Assembly (NCBI RefSeq): GCF_008802355.1
Contig: NZ_VZRA01000002.1
Coordinates: 281,642-345,641 of the forward strand
DNA length: 64,000 bases
Direction: 5' to 3'
Origin: Oryzomonas sagensis
Lineage (GTDB): Bacteria; Desulfobacterota; Desulfuromonadia; Geobacterales; Pseudopelobacteraceae
The notes beneath the pieces were generated by a model that was not told the DNA's origin, searched no databases, and saw only the letters and a list, made by a program, of their open reading frames with translations. This document shows positions 1-8,697 of the stretch, in pieces (position 1 is the stretch's first letter; the number at the start of each line of letters is the position of its first letter). The position numbers and the translations under genes were made by a program.

Positions 1-1
1 C

Positions 2-358
2 GCCATCTACGAATTCCAGGCTCAGACCGCCGCCAAATACCATCAGGTGTGCGGCTGTCCCTTCACGTCCCTGGGCTCGGAGATGGCCGGCCAGGAGGCC
101 GGCATCCGCGCCAAGTTCGCCGATATCGCCCACCGGAGGGAACGGTATTACGTGAATGCCCTGCGGGACCTGGTGGCGCTGGGGCAGTTGCCGGAGACCA
201 CCGATGTCCAGGTCAAGGCCCAGGAAATTTATGCCTATATCGTCGGCCAACTGGTGATCGCCCGCATTGAGAACGATCTGGAACTGCTGAAGCGGGATCT
301 GAAACCGGGGCTGCTGAAGATACTGGGAGCGGGGAACAGGACCGAAAAAGCCGCCTGA
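2..358 (+). CDS. TetR/AcrR-family regulator, 3' end only
   Basis: The reading frame is already open at the left edge and ends at a TGA at 356-358, so only about 118 C-terminal residues are visible and the helix-turn-helix is outside the window. The visible part is helical and ligand-domain-like, including the stretch AQEIYAYIVGQLVIARIEND, as in the dimerisation/ligand domains of TetR-family repressors. It lies directly upstream of, and codirectional with, an RND efflux operon, and a palindrome typical of TetR operators sits between them (443-460). By analogy with AcrR/NalC-type regulators it probably represses the pump; this is inference. A GTG at 47 lies inside the gene and is not its start. 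Confidence 0.7.
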   Translation, partial: AIYEFQAQTAAKYHQVCGCPFTSLGSEMAGQEAGIRAKFADIAHRRERYYVNALRDLVALGQLPETTDVQVKAQEIYAYIVGQLVIARIENDLELLKRDLKPGLLKILGAGNRTEKAA

Positions 359-410
359 GGCGGCCCGGTCGGCTCTTTTACAACTCTATACGCCGTTTCG
401 TCGCATCCCT

Positions 411-434
411 GCCGCTTTCCAGCGGCATTTTTTG
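411..434 (+). terminator. Rho-independent terminator after the TetR gene
   Basis: A perfect 6-bp GC-rich stem (GCCGCT / AGCGGC) with a TTCC loop is followed by a run of T. It separates the regulator transcript from the efflux operon, so the pump genes probably have their own promoter downstream of it. Confidence 0.75.
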
Positions 435-442
435 ACGCCTCT

Positions 443-460
443 GTTGACTGACCGGTCAAC
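443..460. promoter_or_regulatory. Palindromic TetR-type operator
   Basis: GTTGAC-TGACCG-GTCAAC has 6-bp inverted arms and a perfect inner palindrome TGACCGGTCA. Motifs of this kind are typical of TetR-family sites in front of efflux genes. It lies 135 bp upstream of the adaptor start and downstream of the regulator's terminator, where repressor binding would block the efflux promoter. Confidence 0.55.
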
Positions 461-594
461 TAGTAGACAGGGGAAAGATCCCGACGGGTTACGGGAACGG
501 GGAAGAAACCGCAGATGAAACGGCAGCACAATCATACCGATAGACACTCACGGGGTGACGCAACCGGCCGCCCCGGACAGCAAGGAGAAAAGCC

Positions 595-1812
595 ATGGAA
601 CATCTGACGAACAAGATCAGGAAACGCGCCGTCCTCGTGGGGCTTGGCGCGATAATCGCCCTCGGCGGGGCCGGCGTGGCCGCCTACCACATGGCCGCGA
701 ACGTGAACGCCCAGCCGACCGCCGCGGCCCCGCCGCCCCCCCAGGTGGGCGTGGTGACGGTCAAGCCGCAGAACGTGCGCATCTGGTCCGAATTTTCCGG
801 GCGGATGCGGGCCGTGGATTTTGCCGAACTGCGCCCCGAGGTGAGCGGGCGCATCACCGGGGTCCGCTTCAAGGAGGGGCAGATCGTGAAGGCGGGCGAG
901 GTGCTGTTCGTCATCGATCCGCGCCCCTATGAGGCGGCCGTGGCCAAGGCCAGCGCCAATCTGGCCACGGCCCGGACCAACGCCGGGTTCGCCAGGACCG
1001 AGCGGGAGCGGGCCGCCAACATGGTGCAGACCCAGGCCATCGCCCAGCGCCTCTACGACGAACGGGCCAACGCCGACCGGGTCGCCCGGGCCGCCGTCCA
1101 GGTGGCCGAGGCGGAGCTGAAGCAGGCCCGCATCGACCTGGACCACGCCTACGTCAAGGCCCCCATCGGGGGGCGGGTCAGCCGCGCCGAGATTACCCTG
1201 GGCAACCGGGTGCAGGCGGGGGCGGGCGCGCCGCTGTTGACCTCCATCGTGTCCAACGACGGGATCTACGCCGACTTCGAGGTGGATGAGCAGACCTACA
1301 TGAGCAGCATCCGGGCCCATGCCGACACCCCGGCCAAGGAGCGCCAGGTACGCGTCGAGGTGACGGTGCAGGGAGACGAAGCCCATCCCTATCAGGGCAC
1401 GATCCAGAGCTTCGACAACCGCATCGACCCCGCCTCGGGGACCATCCGGGCGCGGGCCCGCTTCGACAACAGAAACGGCGCCCTGGTGCCCGGCATGTTC
1501 GTGGCGGTCCGCTTGGCCAGCAGCAGCGAAAACGCCGTGCTGCTGGTGCCGGAACGGGCCATCGGCACCGACCAGAGCAAGCGGTTCGTCTACGTGGTGG
1601 GGGACAACGACAGGGTCGCCTATCGGGAGGTCAGGCTCGGCCAGCAGGCCAGGGGCGAGCGGATCGTGCTCGCCGGGGTGCGGCCGGGGGACCGGGTGAT
1701 CGTTGACGGGGTGCAGCACGTGCGGCCGGACAGCACGGTGCGCGTCCAGGAGGTCGCCCACCAGCAGGAGCCGGACCGGCTGGCGGCAACGAGCCGGCAA
1801 CCAACGGAATAA
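595..1812 (+). CDS. RND efflux periplasmic adaptor (membrane fusion protein)
   Basis: The 405-residue AcrA/MexA-type adaptor would link the inner-membrane pump to the outer-membrane channel. It has an N-terminal hydrophobic segment (about residues 12-32), then a Pro-rich linker. A biotinyl-lipoyl half (ELRPEVSGRITGVRFKEG) precedes a helical hairpin rich in Ala, Arg and Gln (about 110-185). The second lipoyl half (YVKAPIGGRVSRAEI) and the beta-barrel region (DPASGTIRARARFDNRNG) follow. The ATG is preceded by AAGGAG at good spacing. It is the first gene of a three-gene operon, 18 nt before the pump. No Cys lipobox is obvious, so it is probably anchored by the N-terminal helix. Specific substrates cannot be inferred. 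Confidence 0.92.
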   Translation: MEHLTNKIRKRAVLVGLGAIIALGGAGVAAYHMAANVNAQPTAAAPPPPQVGVVTVKPQNVRIWSEFSGRMRAVDFAELRPEVSGRITGVRFKEGQIVKAGEVLFVIDPRPYEAAVAKASANLATARTNAGFARTERERAANMVQTQAIAQRLYDERANADRVARAAVQVAEAELKQARIDLDHAYVKAPIGGRVSRAEITLGNRVQAGAGAPLLTSIVSNDGIYADFEVDEQTYMSSIRAHADTPAKERQVRVEVTVQGDEAHPYQGTIQSFDNRIDPASGTIRARARFDNRNGALVPGMFVAVRLASSSENAVLLVPERAIGTDQSKRFVYVVGDNDRVAYREVRLGQQARGERIVLAGVRPGDRVIVDGVQHVRPDSTVRVQEVAHQQEPDRLAATSRQPTE

Positions 1813-1830
1813 ACCGGGAAAGAGCGCGCC

Positions 1831-4800
1831 ATGAACCTATCCAAATTCTTCATCGACCGGCCGATCTTCGCCGGCGTGATCTCGGTCGCCATCCTGTTGG
1901 CCGGCCTGATCTGCATGTTCCTGTTGCCGATCTCGGAATACCCCGAGGTCGTGCCCCCTTCGGTCATCGTCAAGGCCCAGTTTCCGGGGGCCAACCCCAA
2001 GGTGATCGCCGAAACCGTCGCCACCCCGCTGGAGGAGCAGATCAACGGCGTGGAGAGCATGCTCTACATGTTCTCCCAGGCCGCCAGCGACGGCACCCTG
2101 ACCCTCACGGTCAGCTTCAAGCTCGGCACCGACCCGGACCTGGCGACGCAGCTGGTGCAGAACCGGGTCAACCAGGCCCTGCCGCGCCTGCCGGAGGTCA
2201 CCCGCCAGTTGGGGGTGACCACGGTGAAAAGCTCCCCCGACCTGACCATGGTGGTGCACCTGAACTCGCCCAACGAGCGCTACGACATGCTCTACCTGCG
2301 CAACTACGCCCTGTTGAACGTCAAGGACCAGTTGGCCAAGATCCCGGGCATCGGCAGCGTGCAGCTGTTCGGCTCGGGCGATTACGCCATGCGTCTCTGG
2401 CTTGACCCGCAGAAGGTGGCGGAGCACGCCATGACCGCCGCCGAGGTGGTCGCCGCCGTGCGCCGCCAGAACGTGCAGGTGGCGGCCGGGGTCATCGGCG
2501 GCCCCCCCTACAAGGAGGGGGTCGAACTGCAACTGCCGGTCAACGCCCAGGGGAGGCTGACCGACCCGGGCCAGTTCGGCGAGATCATCATCAAGCGGGA
2601 CAACGGCGTGGTCACGCGGCTGAAGGACGTGGCGCGCATCGAGGTGGACGCGGCGGAATACGGGCTCCGCTCCCTCTTGAACAACAAACCGGCCGTGGCC
2701 ATCCCCATCTTCCAGACCCCCGGCTCCAACGCCATCGCCATCTCGGACCAGGTGCGCAGCACCATGGCCCAGTTGAAGAAGAACTTCCCGGCCGGGCTCG
2801 ATTACAGCATCGTCTACGACCCGACCATCTTCGTGCGCGGCTCCATCGAGGCGGTCGTGCACACCCTTCTGGAGGCGGTGGCCCTGGTGGTCCTGGTGGT
2901 GATCCTGTTCCTCCAGACCTGGCGGGCCTCCATCATCCCGCTCCTGGCCGTGCCGGTCTCCATCATCGGCACCTTCGGGGTCATGCACCTCTTCGGCTTT
3001 TCCATCAACGCCCTCTCCCTGTTCGGGCTGGTCCTGGCCATCGGCATCGTGGTGGACGACGCCATCGTGGTGGTGGAGAACGTGGAGCGCAGCATCGAGA
3101 ACGGTCTGGCCCCCCGGGAGGCGACCATCAAGGCCATGGGCGAGGTCACCCGGCCGATCATCGCCATCGCCCTGGTGCTGTGCGCCGTGTTCGTGCCCAT
3201 CGCCTTCATCAGCGGCCTGACCGGCCAGTTCTACCGGCAGTTCGCCCTGACCATCGCCTTCTCCACCGTGATCTCGGCCTTCAACTCCCTGACCCTCTCC
3301 CCGGCCCTCGCCGCCATCCTGCTCAAGGCCCACGACGCCCCCAAGGACCGGCTGACCCGGTGGATGGACAAGCTCTTCGGCCCGGTGTTCCGGGGGTTCA
3401 ACCGCTTCTTCCGCGCCGGCTCCCACGGGTACGGCAGCGGCGTGACCGGCATCCTGGGGCGCAAATCCGCCGCGCTTCTGGTGTACGCGCTCCTCCTGGG
3501 GGCCACCTACGCAGGCTTCCGGCACGTGCCCCCCGGCTTCGTGCCGACCCAGGACAAGCAGTACCTGGTGAGCTTCGCCCAACTCCCGGACGGCTCCACC
3601 CTGGACCGCACGGAGGGGGTCATCCGGGCCATGTCGGACATCGCCCTGAAGGAACCGGGGGTGGAGAGCGCCATAGCCTTCCCCGGCCTCTCCATCAACG
3701 GCTTCATCAACAGCCCCACGGCGGGCATCGTCTTTGTCTCGCTCAAGCCGTTCGAGGAGCGTAAATCCAAGGAGCTGTCCGGTTTCGCCATCTCCGAGAA
3801 GCTGCAACAGAAGTTCAACGGGGTGAGCGGTGCCTTCATCGCCATCTTCCCGCCGCCGCCGGTGCAGGGGCTCGGCACCATCGGCGGCTTCAAGCTCCAG
3901 GTGGAGGACCGCACCGACCAGGGGTACGAGGCGCTGGACCGGACCATGAAGGCGGTGCAGGCCCAGGCGGCCAAAACGCCGGAACTGGCGCGGGTCTTCA
4001 CCAGCTACAAGATCAGCGCGCCCCAGCTCTACGCCGATCTGGACCGCACCAAGGCCGCCCAACTGGGGGTGGATGTGCAGGACGTGTTCGACGCCATGCA
4101 GATCTACCTGGGGTCCTTGTACGTCAACGACTTCAACAAGTTCGGCCGCACCTACCAGGTCATCGCCCAGGCCGACAAGCAGTTCCGCTCCAAGCCGAGC
4201 GATATCCTGAAACTCCAGGCCAAGAACTTCGAGGGGCGCATGGTGCCGCTCGGCTCCATCGTCCAGGTGTCCGAGACCACCGGGCCGGACAGCGCCATGC
4301 GCTACAACGCCTTCCGCTCCGCCGACCTGAACGGCGCCCCGGCCCCCGGCTACTCCACCGGCCAGGCCCAGGCGGCCATCACCCGGGTCCTGGGTGCCAC
4401 CCTGCCCAAGGGGATGGGCTTCGAGTGGACCGAGCTGACCTACCAGCAGATCCTCTCGGGCAACACGGCCATCCTGGTGTTCCCGCTCTGCGTGCTGCTG
4501 GTCTTCCTGGTCCTGTCGGCCCAGTATGAGAGCCTGTTCCTCCCCATGGCCATCATCCTCATCGTGCCCATGTGCCTGCTGTCGGCCATCACCGGGGTCT
4601 GGCTCACCCACGGCGACAACAACCTGTTCACCCAGATCGGCCTGTTCGTCCTCATCGGCCTGGCGTGCAAGAACGCCATCCTGATCGTGGAATACGCCCG
4701 CGAACTGGAGCTCGGGGGGCAGACCACCACGGCCGCCGCCGTCGAGGCCGCGCGCCTCAGGCTGCGGCCGATCCTCATGACCTCCTTCGCCTTCATCATG

Positions 4801-4989
4801 GGCGTGGTGCCCCTGGTGTTCTCGTCCGGGGCGGGCGCCGAGATGCGCCACGCCATGGGGATCGCCGTCTTCTCCGGCATGCTGGGGGTCACCTTCTTCG
4901 GCCTGTTCCTGACGCCGGTCTTCTATGTGCTGATGCGCACCCTGGAAAAACGCATCACGAAAACGGAAGAGGTACACCACCATGTCTAA
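1831..4989 (+). CDS. RND multidrug efflux transporter, HAE1 family
   Basis: The inner-membrane proton-driven pump has 1052 residues, the normal length for AcrB/MexB. The family N-terminus is visible (FFIDRPIFAGVISVAILLAG). So are the two internally repeated halves, each with a large periplasmic loop and six membrane segments. The transmembrane-4 proton-relay motif GIVVDDAIVVVENVERSIE begins near residue 405. The second half ends with IGLACKNAILIVEYA and a final hydrophobic segment. Its 3' end overlaps the start of the outer-membrane channel gene by 8 nt, indicating translational coupling. I see no frameshift. The substrate is unknown. Confidence 0.95.
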   Translation: MNLSKFFIDRPIFAGVISVAILLAGLICMFLLPISEYPEVVPPSVIVKAQFPGANPKVIAETVATPLEEQINGVESMLYMFSQAASDGTLTLTVSFKLGTDPDLATQLVQNRVNQALPRLPEVTRQLGVTTVKSSPDLTMVVHLNSPNERYDMLYLRNYALLNVKDQLAKIPGIGSVQLFGSGDYAMRLWLDPQKVAEHAMTAAEVVAAVRRQNVQVAAGVIGGPPYKEGVELQLPVNAQGRLTDPGQFGEIIIKRDNGVVTRLKDVARIEVDAAEYGLRSLLNNKPAVAIPIFQTPGSNAIAISDQVRSTMAQLKKNFPAGLDYSIVYDPTIFVRGSIEAVVHTLLEAVALVVLVVILFLQTWRASIIPLLAVPVSIIGTFGVMHLFGFSINALSLFGLVLAIGIVVDDAIVVVENVERSIENGLAPREATIKAMGEVTRPIIAIALVLCAVFVPIAFISGLTGQFYRQFALTIAFSTVISAFNSLTLSPALAAILLKAHDAPKDRLTRWMDKLFGPVFRGFNRFFRAGSHGYGSGVTGILGRKSAALLVYALLLGATYAGFRHVPPGFVPTQDKQYLVSFAQLPDGSTLDRTEGVIRAMSDIALKEPGVESAIAFPGLSINGFINSPTAGIVFVSLKPFEERKSKELSGFAISEKLQQKFNGVSGAFIAIFPPPPVQGLGTIGGFKLQVEDRTDQGYEALDRTMKAVQAQAAKTPELARVFTSYKISAPQLYADLDRTKAAQLGVDVQDVFDAMQIYLGSLYVNDFNKFGRTYQVIAQADKQFRSKPSDILKLQAKNFEGRMVPLGSIVQVSETTGPDSAMRYNAFRSADLNGAPAPGYSTGQAQAAITRVLGATLPKGMGFEWTELTYQQILSGNTAILVFPLCVLLVFLVLSAQYESLFLPMAIILIVPMCLLSAITGVWLTHGDNNLFTQIGLFVLIGLACKNAILIVEYARELELGGQTTTAAAVEAARLRLRPILMTSFAFIMGVVPLVFSSGAGAEMRHAMGIAVFSGMLGVTFFGLFLTPVFYVLMRTLEKRITKTEEVHHHV

Positions 4990-6400
4990 GCTCAAACCAA
5001 CTGCCATACTACTGTCGGCCCTGCTGGCCGTCCTGCTGCTGGCGGCGTGCAGCGGCCCCCTGGGGCCCCAATCCTCCGGGATCGCCGCCCCCTCGTTCTG
5101 GAACCGCCTCACCGGGAAGGCCGGGGCGACGGACCCGAACGCCCCCCTGATCGTTACCCCGGAAGCCCAAGTGGACCACGCCTGGTGGACCCGCTTCGGC
5201 GACCCGACCCTGGACGCCCTGGTGGCCGAGGCCCTGGCCAACAACAAGACCCTCCTGATCGCCAAGGCCCGGGTGGAAGAGGCGCGGGCCGGACGGAGCG
5301 CCGCCCGGTCGCGGCTCTTCCCCCAAGTGAACGGGGTCGCCGGGGCCCAGCGCGGTAACCAGGGGTTTGCCACCAACAATCAGACCGTCTGGATCGCCGG
5401 GGCCGATGTGGAGGCCTCGTGGGAGATCGACCTGTTCGGCCGCAACCGGGCCCGCACGGCCGAGGCGGCGGCTCTCCTGGAATCCAGCGAGGCGGGCAGC
5501 CAGGCGGTCCGGGTCGGCCTCCTGGCCGAGGTGGCCCGCAATTACTTCGACCTGCGCAACTATGAGCGCCAGCTCCAGTTGACCCGGCGGAACCTCAAGA
5601 CCCAGCAGAAGACCCTGGAACTGGTGAAGGTGCAGGTGCAGGGGGCCATGGCCAGCGACTTCGACGTGCAGCGCGCCGCGGCGCAGGTCTCGGCCACCGA
5701 GGCGCTCATCCCCTCCCTGGAGACCGCCTACGACGCCGCCATGAATCGCCTGAACGTGCTGATGGGCTCTCCGCCGGGGACGAGGGACGCCCTGCTCGCC
5801 ACCGCCCGTGAACTGAAACCTCTGGACCACCGGATTCTGCTCGCGGCCCCGGCCAAGGTCCTGGCGGCGCGGCCCGACATCCGGGCCGCCGAGCGCCGTT
5901 TTGCCGCAGCCATCTCGGCCAGGTCCGCCGCCCGGGCGGAGTTGTTCCCCGACATCTCCCTGACCGCCCTGTTCGGCGTCCAGACCGCGACCCCCTTCGG
6001 CTCCACCCCCTGGGGGGTGGGCGTCAACCTGGTGCAGCCGCTCCTCAATTTCGGCCGGATCGAGGCGCAGATCGACGCGGCGGACGCGCAGCAGAAACAG
6101 GCGTTCCTGGGGTATCAGCAGACCGTGCTGGAGGCGCTGGAGAACATGGAAAACGCCCTGTCCGGCTACCTGCACGAGACCGCGCGCAACGCCGCCCTCA
6201 CCAGTGGGGTGGGGCAGAACCGCCGCGCGGCCGACCTGGCCATGCAACAGTACATCAACGGCTACACCGGCCTGTTGGACGTGCTGGTGGCCGTGCGCAA
6301 CCTGCTCGATTCCGAGGCGGGCCTGGCCGCCTCCGACGCCAGCCTGAGGAACGACTTGGTCAACATCTACGCCGCCGCCGGGGGCGGATGGCGGGAATAG
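4982..6400 (+). CDS. RND outer-membrane channel lipoprotein (NodT/OprM family)
   Basis: The 472-residue TolC-like channel would complete the tripartite pump. The N-terminus is a lipoprotein signal ending in the lipobox LLAAC (Cys about 22). The body contains the duplicated outer-membrane-efflux-protein repeats, for example WWTRFGDPTLDALVAEAL, SWEIDLFGRNRART and ARPDIRAAERRFAAA, all characteristic of the NodT subfamily. The start overlaps the pump gene by 8 nt. Roughly 130 bp after its stop the first copy of the dispersed regulatory module begins with a hairpin that could terminate this operon. Confidence 0.93.
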   Translation: MSKLKPTAILLSALLAVLLLAACSGPLGPQSSGIAAPSFWNRLTGKAGATDPNAPLIVTPEAQVDHAWWTRFGDPTLDALVAEALANNKTLLIAKARVEEARAGRSAARSRLFPQVNGVAGAQRGNQGFATNNQTVWIAGADVEASWEIDLFGRNRARTAEAAALLESSEAGSQAVRVGLLAEVARNYFDLRNYERQLQLTRRNLKTQQKTLELVKVQVQGAMASDFDVQRAAAQVSATEALIPSLETAYDAAMNRLNVLMGSPPGTRDALLATARELKPLDHRILLAAPAKVLAARPDIRAAERRFAAAISARSAARAELFPDISLTALFGVQTATPFGSTPWGVGVNLVQPLLNFGRIEAQIDAADAQQKQAFLGYQQTVLEALENMENALSGYLHETARNAALTSGVGQNRRAADLAMQQYINGYTGLLDVLVAVRNLLDSEAGLAASDASLRNDLVNIYAAAGGGWRE

Positions 6401-6530
6401 GCCGGTTGCCCAGGGAAGCCGTGCTGCCGGAACTATCCCCACCAATGCGCCTCCCCGCCATTCCCAGCCGGTGCAAAACCAATGAGCAGGTGGTGCCGTT
6501 GTTGTTCCCAACATGGAGAGGGGAACCCCT

Positions 6531-6710
6531 GTATCATAATGGGACAGACAGGGGCGCCCGGAGGCGGCCCGGGTGCCTTTTCTCCTGTAAAATAGATTGG
6601 TTGACGGGATAATCGCTGTTTGTTACTTTTTTTAACGGATCAGGGGAATGTGGTAATAATTTTAACATAGCGGAATTGCGGTTGAAATGGGTGTTTTTGT
6701 GGAGTAAAAC
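6531..6710 (+). repeat. Dispersed regulatory module, copy A
   Basis: This is one of four related modules; the others start at 9957, 21045 and 23109. It contains a GTATCA-AATG leader, a GC-rich hairpin (GGCGCCCGG to CCGGGTGCC, about 6553-6577) with a T-rich tail, and an imperfect 17-bp palindrome (TGGTAATAATTTTAACA, 6651-6667). A TTGAAA box follows at 6682-6687 and TAAAAC at 6705-6710, separated by 17 bp. This copy is the longest and most diverged in the operator half. Immediately downstream lies a terminator hairpin, so its transcript may be very short. Confidence 0.6.
6682..6710 (+). promoter_or_regulatory. Predicted promoter of module A
   Basis: The -35-like TTGAAA and -10-like TAAAAC are 17 bp apart, matching the spacing in the other three copies. 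The palindrome lies 14 bp upstream of the -35, where an activator or repressor could contact RNA polymerase. Confidence 0.45.
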
Positions 6711-6743
6711 AGACGGCACTTCTCGTGAAGTGCCTGTTTTTTT
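6709..6743 (+). terminator. Strong Rho-independent terminator after module A
   Basis: GGCACTTC and GAAGTGCC form a perfect 8-bp stem with a 3- to 4-base loop, followed by TGTTTTTTT. It would stop transcripts starting at the module A promoter after a few tens of nucleotides. Confidence 0.75.
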
Positions 6744-7114
6744 ACGTGGTTGGCGGGACGGCTGCCGGGAACGGCCCGGGGCGGAACGGGCAGGGGGAGG
6801 GCGAGGAAAATGGCTCCTTGCTCCGGGGGTGACCCCGCATCGTCCTTCCGGGACGGGCTTTCCCCAGCCGCCTGTGGAAAAGCTTGGGGAGTAGTGTGGT
6901 AAGGTGTTGATTTTGTGACGCTCCGGTTACTTTGCCGGATTTTTTGGCAGGGGGGCTGTCAAGGAAAAAACACCCCGGCACCCATAAAAAATGACCGTTC
7001 GGAGATACAGGAATAAACCCGGATAGTTGACCCGCACTCCGCCGGGATGGTGTGCGGGAGAGGGAAAACGGTTCGGCCGGGGCTGGGGATGCCACGGAAA
7101 AACAGGGGGGTGCC
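6744..7114. other. Gene-free gap
   Basis: This G-rich intergenic stretch leads up to the racemase-family gene. I see no convincing coding region, RNA gene or repeat. A weak 5-bp hairpin with a T run (TCCGG...CCGGA, about 6920-6945) is the only structure noticed. Confidence 0.5.
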
Positions 7115-7804
7115 ATGAAAAAGATCGGTATTATCGGCGGGCTCGGCCCGGAATCGACGATTGATTATTACAAGCGGCTTATCGAGGCGCTCCGGTCCGC
7201 GGGAAGCCTGGCGGCCCCGGAGATTATCATCTACAGCGTCGATATCGAGGAGGTGCTTGGTCTGGTTGCCCGGCAGGAGTGGGATCTCCTGGTCGCTCTC
7301 CTTGTGGCGCGGGTCGAGGCGTTGCATCGGGCCGGCGCTGATTTCGCCGCGATCTCGGCCAATACGCCCCATATCGTTTTCGACCGGGTCCAGGCGCAAG
7401 CGCCCATCCCCCTGGTGAGCATCGTCACCGCGACCCTCGACGCGGCACGGGCCGCGGGATTGCGGCGGGTCGGCCTCCTGGGGACGCTTTTTACGATGCA
7501 GGCCAACTTCTTTGCCCCGCCGTTTGCCGAACAGGGGATTTCAGTCGTCGTGCCTGCGGCGGCCGATCAGGGATATATCCACGAAAAGCTGATGTCCGAA
7601 ATCGAGCTGGGGATCATCCGGGACGAGACCCGCGGGGGGCTTTTGGCGATTATCGGGCGCATGGCCGCCCGGGAGGGGATCGACGGGGTGATCCTCGGCT
7701 GCACCGAGCTGCCGCTGATCCTGGAACAGAACCCATCGGGCATCCCGCTCCTGAACACGACCGCCATCCATGTGAAGGGCATTGTGGATTACGCACGGGG
7801 GTGA
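7115..7804 (+). CDS. Aspartate/glutamate racemase-family protein
   Basis: The 229-residue protein belongs to the PLP-independent Asp/Glu racemase superfamily. Recognisable motifs are the N-terminal IGIIGGLGPESTIDYYKRL and the C-terminal GVILGCTELPLIL, which carries the second catalytic Cys. In classical aspartate racemase the first catalytic Cys is in a CNTxH motif; here the motif reads ISANTPHIV, so that Cys is Ala. A related E. coli enzyme (YgeA) also lacks the first Cys, so activity is not excluded, but substrate and stereochemistry are uncertain. I chose the ATG at 7115, after GGGGGG, over an in-frame ATG 63 nt upstream because the family begins at MKKIGIIGG. Confidence 0.85.
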   Translation: MKKIGIIGGLGPESTIDYYKRLIEALRSAGSLAAPEIIIYSVDIEEVLGLVARQEWDLLVALLVARVEALHRAGADFAAISANTPHIVFDRVQAQAPIPLVSIVTATLDAARAAGLRRVGLLGTLFTMQANFFAPPFAEQGISVVVPAAADQGYIHEKLMSEIELGIIRDETRGGLLAIIGRMAAREGIDGVILGCTELPLILEQNPSGIPLLNTTAIHVKGIVDYARG

Positions 7805-7889
7805 TGGAGGTAGTGGAAAGATGCGGGGCTGGATGGTACAATAATTCAGTCCGACCTTTCGCGACCCCGAACCACACCTGGGAGGCACT

Positions 7890-8627
7890 ATGAAACGCCT
7901 GCATGCATCCGCACTATTCCTGGTCCTGCTCCTCTGCATATCCCCCCTGGCCGCCCATGGCGGCTTCTTCGACGATCTGACCCGCGGGTTGGGGCTTTCC
8001 GGCTCCTCCGGCGCCGGCCTGGACGATTCCACCATCGTCAGGGGGCTGAAGGAGGCGCTCGCCACCGGCACGACCAAGGCGGTCACGACGGTGGGGCAGC
8101 GGGACGGTTACTTCAACAACGCCGCGATCAAGATCCTCGTGCCCGAGAAGATCCGCACCGTCGCCGACCTGCTGGGCAAGTTCGGGTTCCAGGCCCAGGT
8201 GGACGACTTCGTCCTCAGCATGAACCGGGCCGCGGAACAGGCGGCGCCCAAGGCTACGGAGTATTTCGTCTCCGCGCTCAAGGAGATGACCTTCGACGAC
8301 GCCCGGAAGATCCTCCAGGGGGGCAACACCTCGGCGACCGACTATTTCCGGCAGAAGACCGGCGACCGGATCTATGGCGCGTTCAAGCCGGTGGTCGCGT
8401 CGAGCATGAAGGATGTGGGCGTGGCCCGCAGCTACAACCGGATGATGGGCAAGGTGGAGTCCATCCCCTTTGCCGGGGCGACGGTCGGGGGGTTCGATCT
8501 GGACCACTACGTCGCCACCAAGGCGGTGGACGGCCTCTTCACCATGCTGGGCGAGGAAGAGAAGAAGATCAGGACCAACCCGGCGGCGCGGGGGACCGAG
8601 TTGCTGAAGAAGGTGTTCGGGAGGTAG
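7890..8627 (+). CDS. Exported DUF4197 protein
   Basis: The 245-residue protein has a clear Sec signal peptide (MKRLHASALFLVLLLCISPL, cleavage near AHG). The mature domain matches the DUF4197 pattern as I recall it: GLKEALATGTTKAV near the start, then YFNNAAIKILVPEKI, ALKEMTFDDARKIL and TDYFRQKTGDRI. Members are periplasmic helical proteins without an established activity. The RBS GGGAGG precedes the ATG. It stands as a probable single gene, with about 85 bp to the upstream gene and 70 bp to the downstream one. Confidence 0.82.
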   Translation: MKRLHASALFLVLLLCISPLAAHGGFFDDLTRGLGLSGSSGAGLDDSTIVRGLKEALATGTTKAVTTVGQRDGYFNNAAIKILVPEKIRTVADLLGKFGFQAQVDDFVLSMNRAAEQAAPKATEYFVSALKEMTFDDARKILQGGNTSATDYFRQKTGDRIYGAFKPVVASSMKDVGVARSYNRMMGKVESIPFAGATVGGFDLDHYVATKAVDGLFTMLGEEEKKIRTNPAARGTELLKKVFGR

Positions 8628-8697
8628 GGGCGAGCGGTTGTTGCGTTGCGGCGACATGAAAGGGTCGCATGCCCCCCGATACCCTCTGGAGTAACTA

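Noticed and set aside
349-363. Second terminator GCCGCC-TGA-GGCGGC at the TetR stop codon
   Set aside because: It has a good T run only on the minus strand, where no gene enters; the hairpin at 411-434 is the better terminator.
1837-5379. Very long minus-strand open frame opposite the efflux pump gene
   Set aside because: It is the antisense shadow of high-GC codon usage in the RND gene; His/Gly/Asp-rich composition and no RBS or family match. Similar shadows oppose dnaE, asnS, portal, capsid and the giant phage gene.
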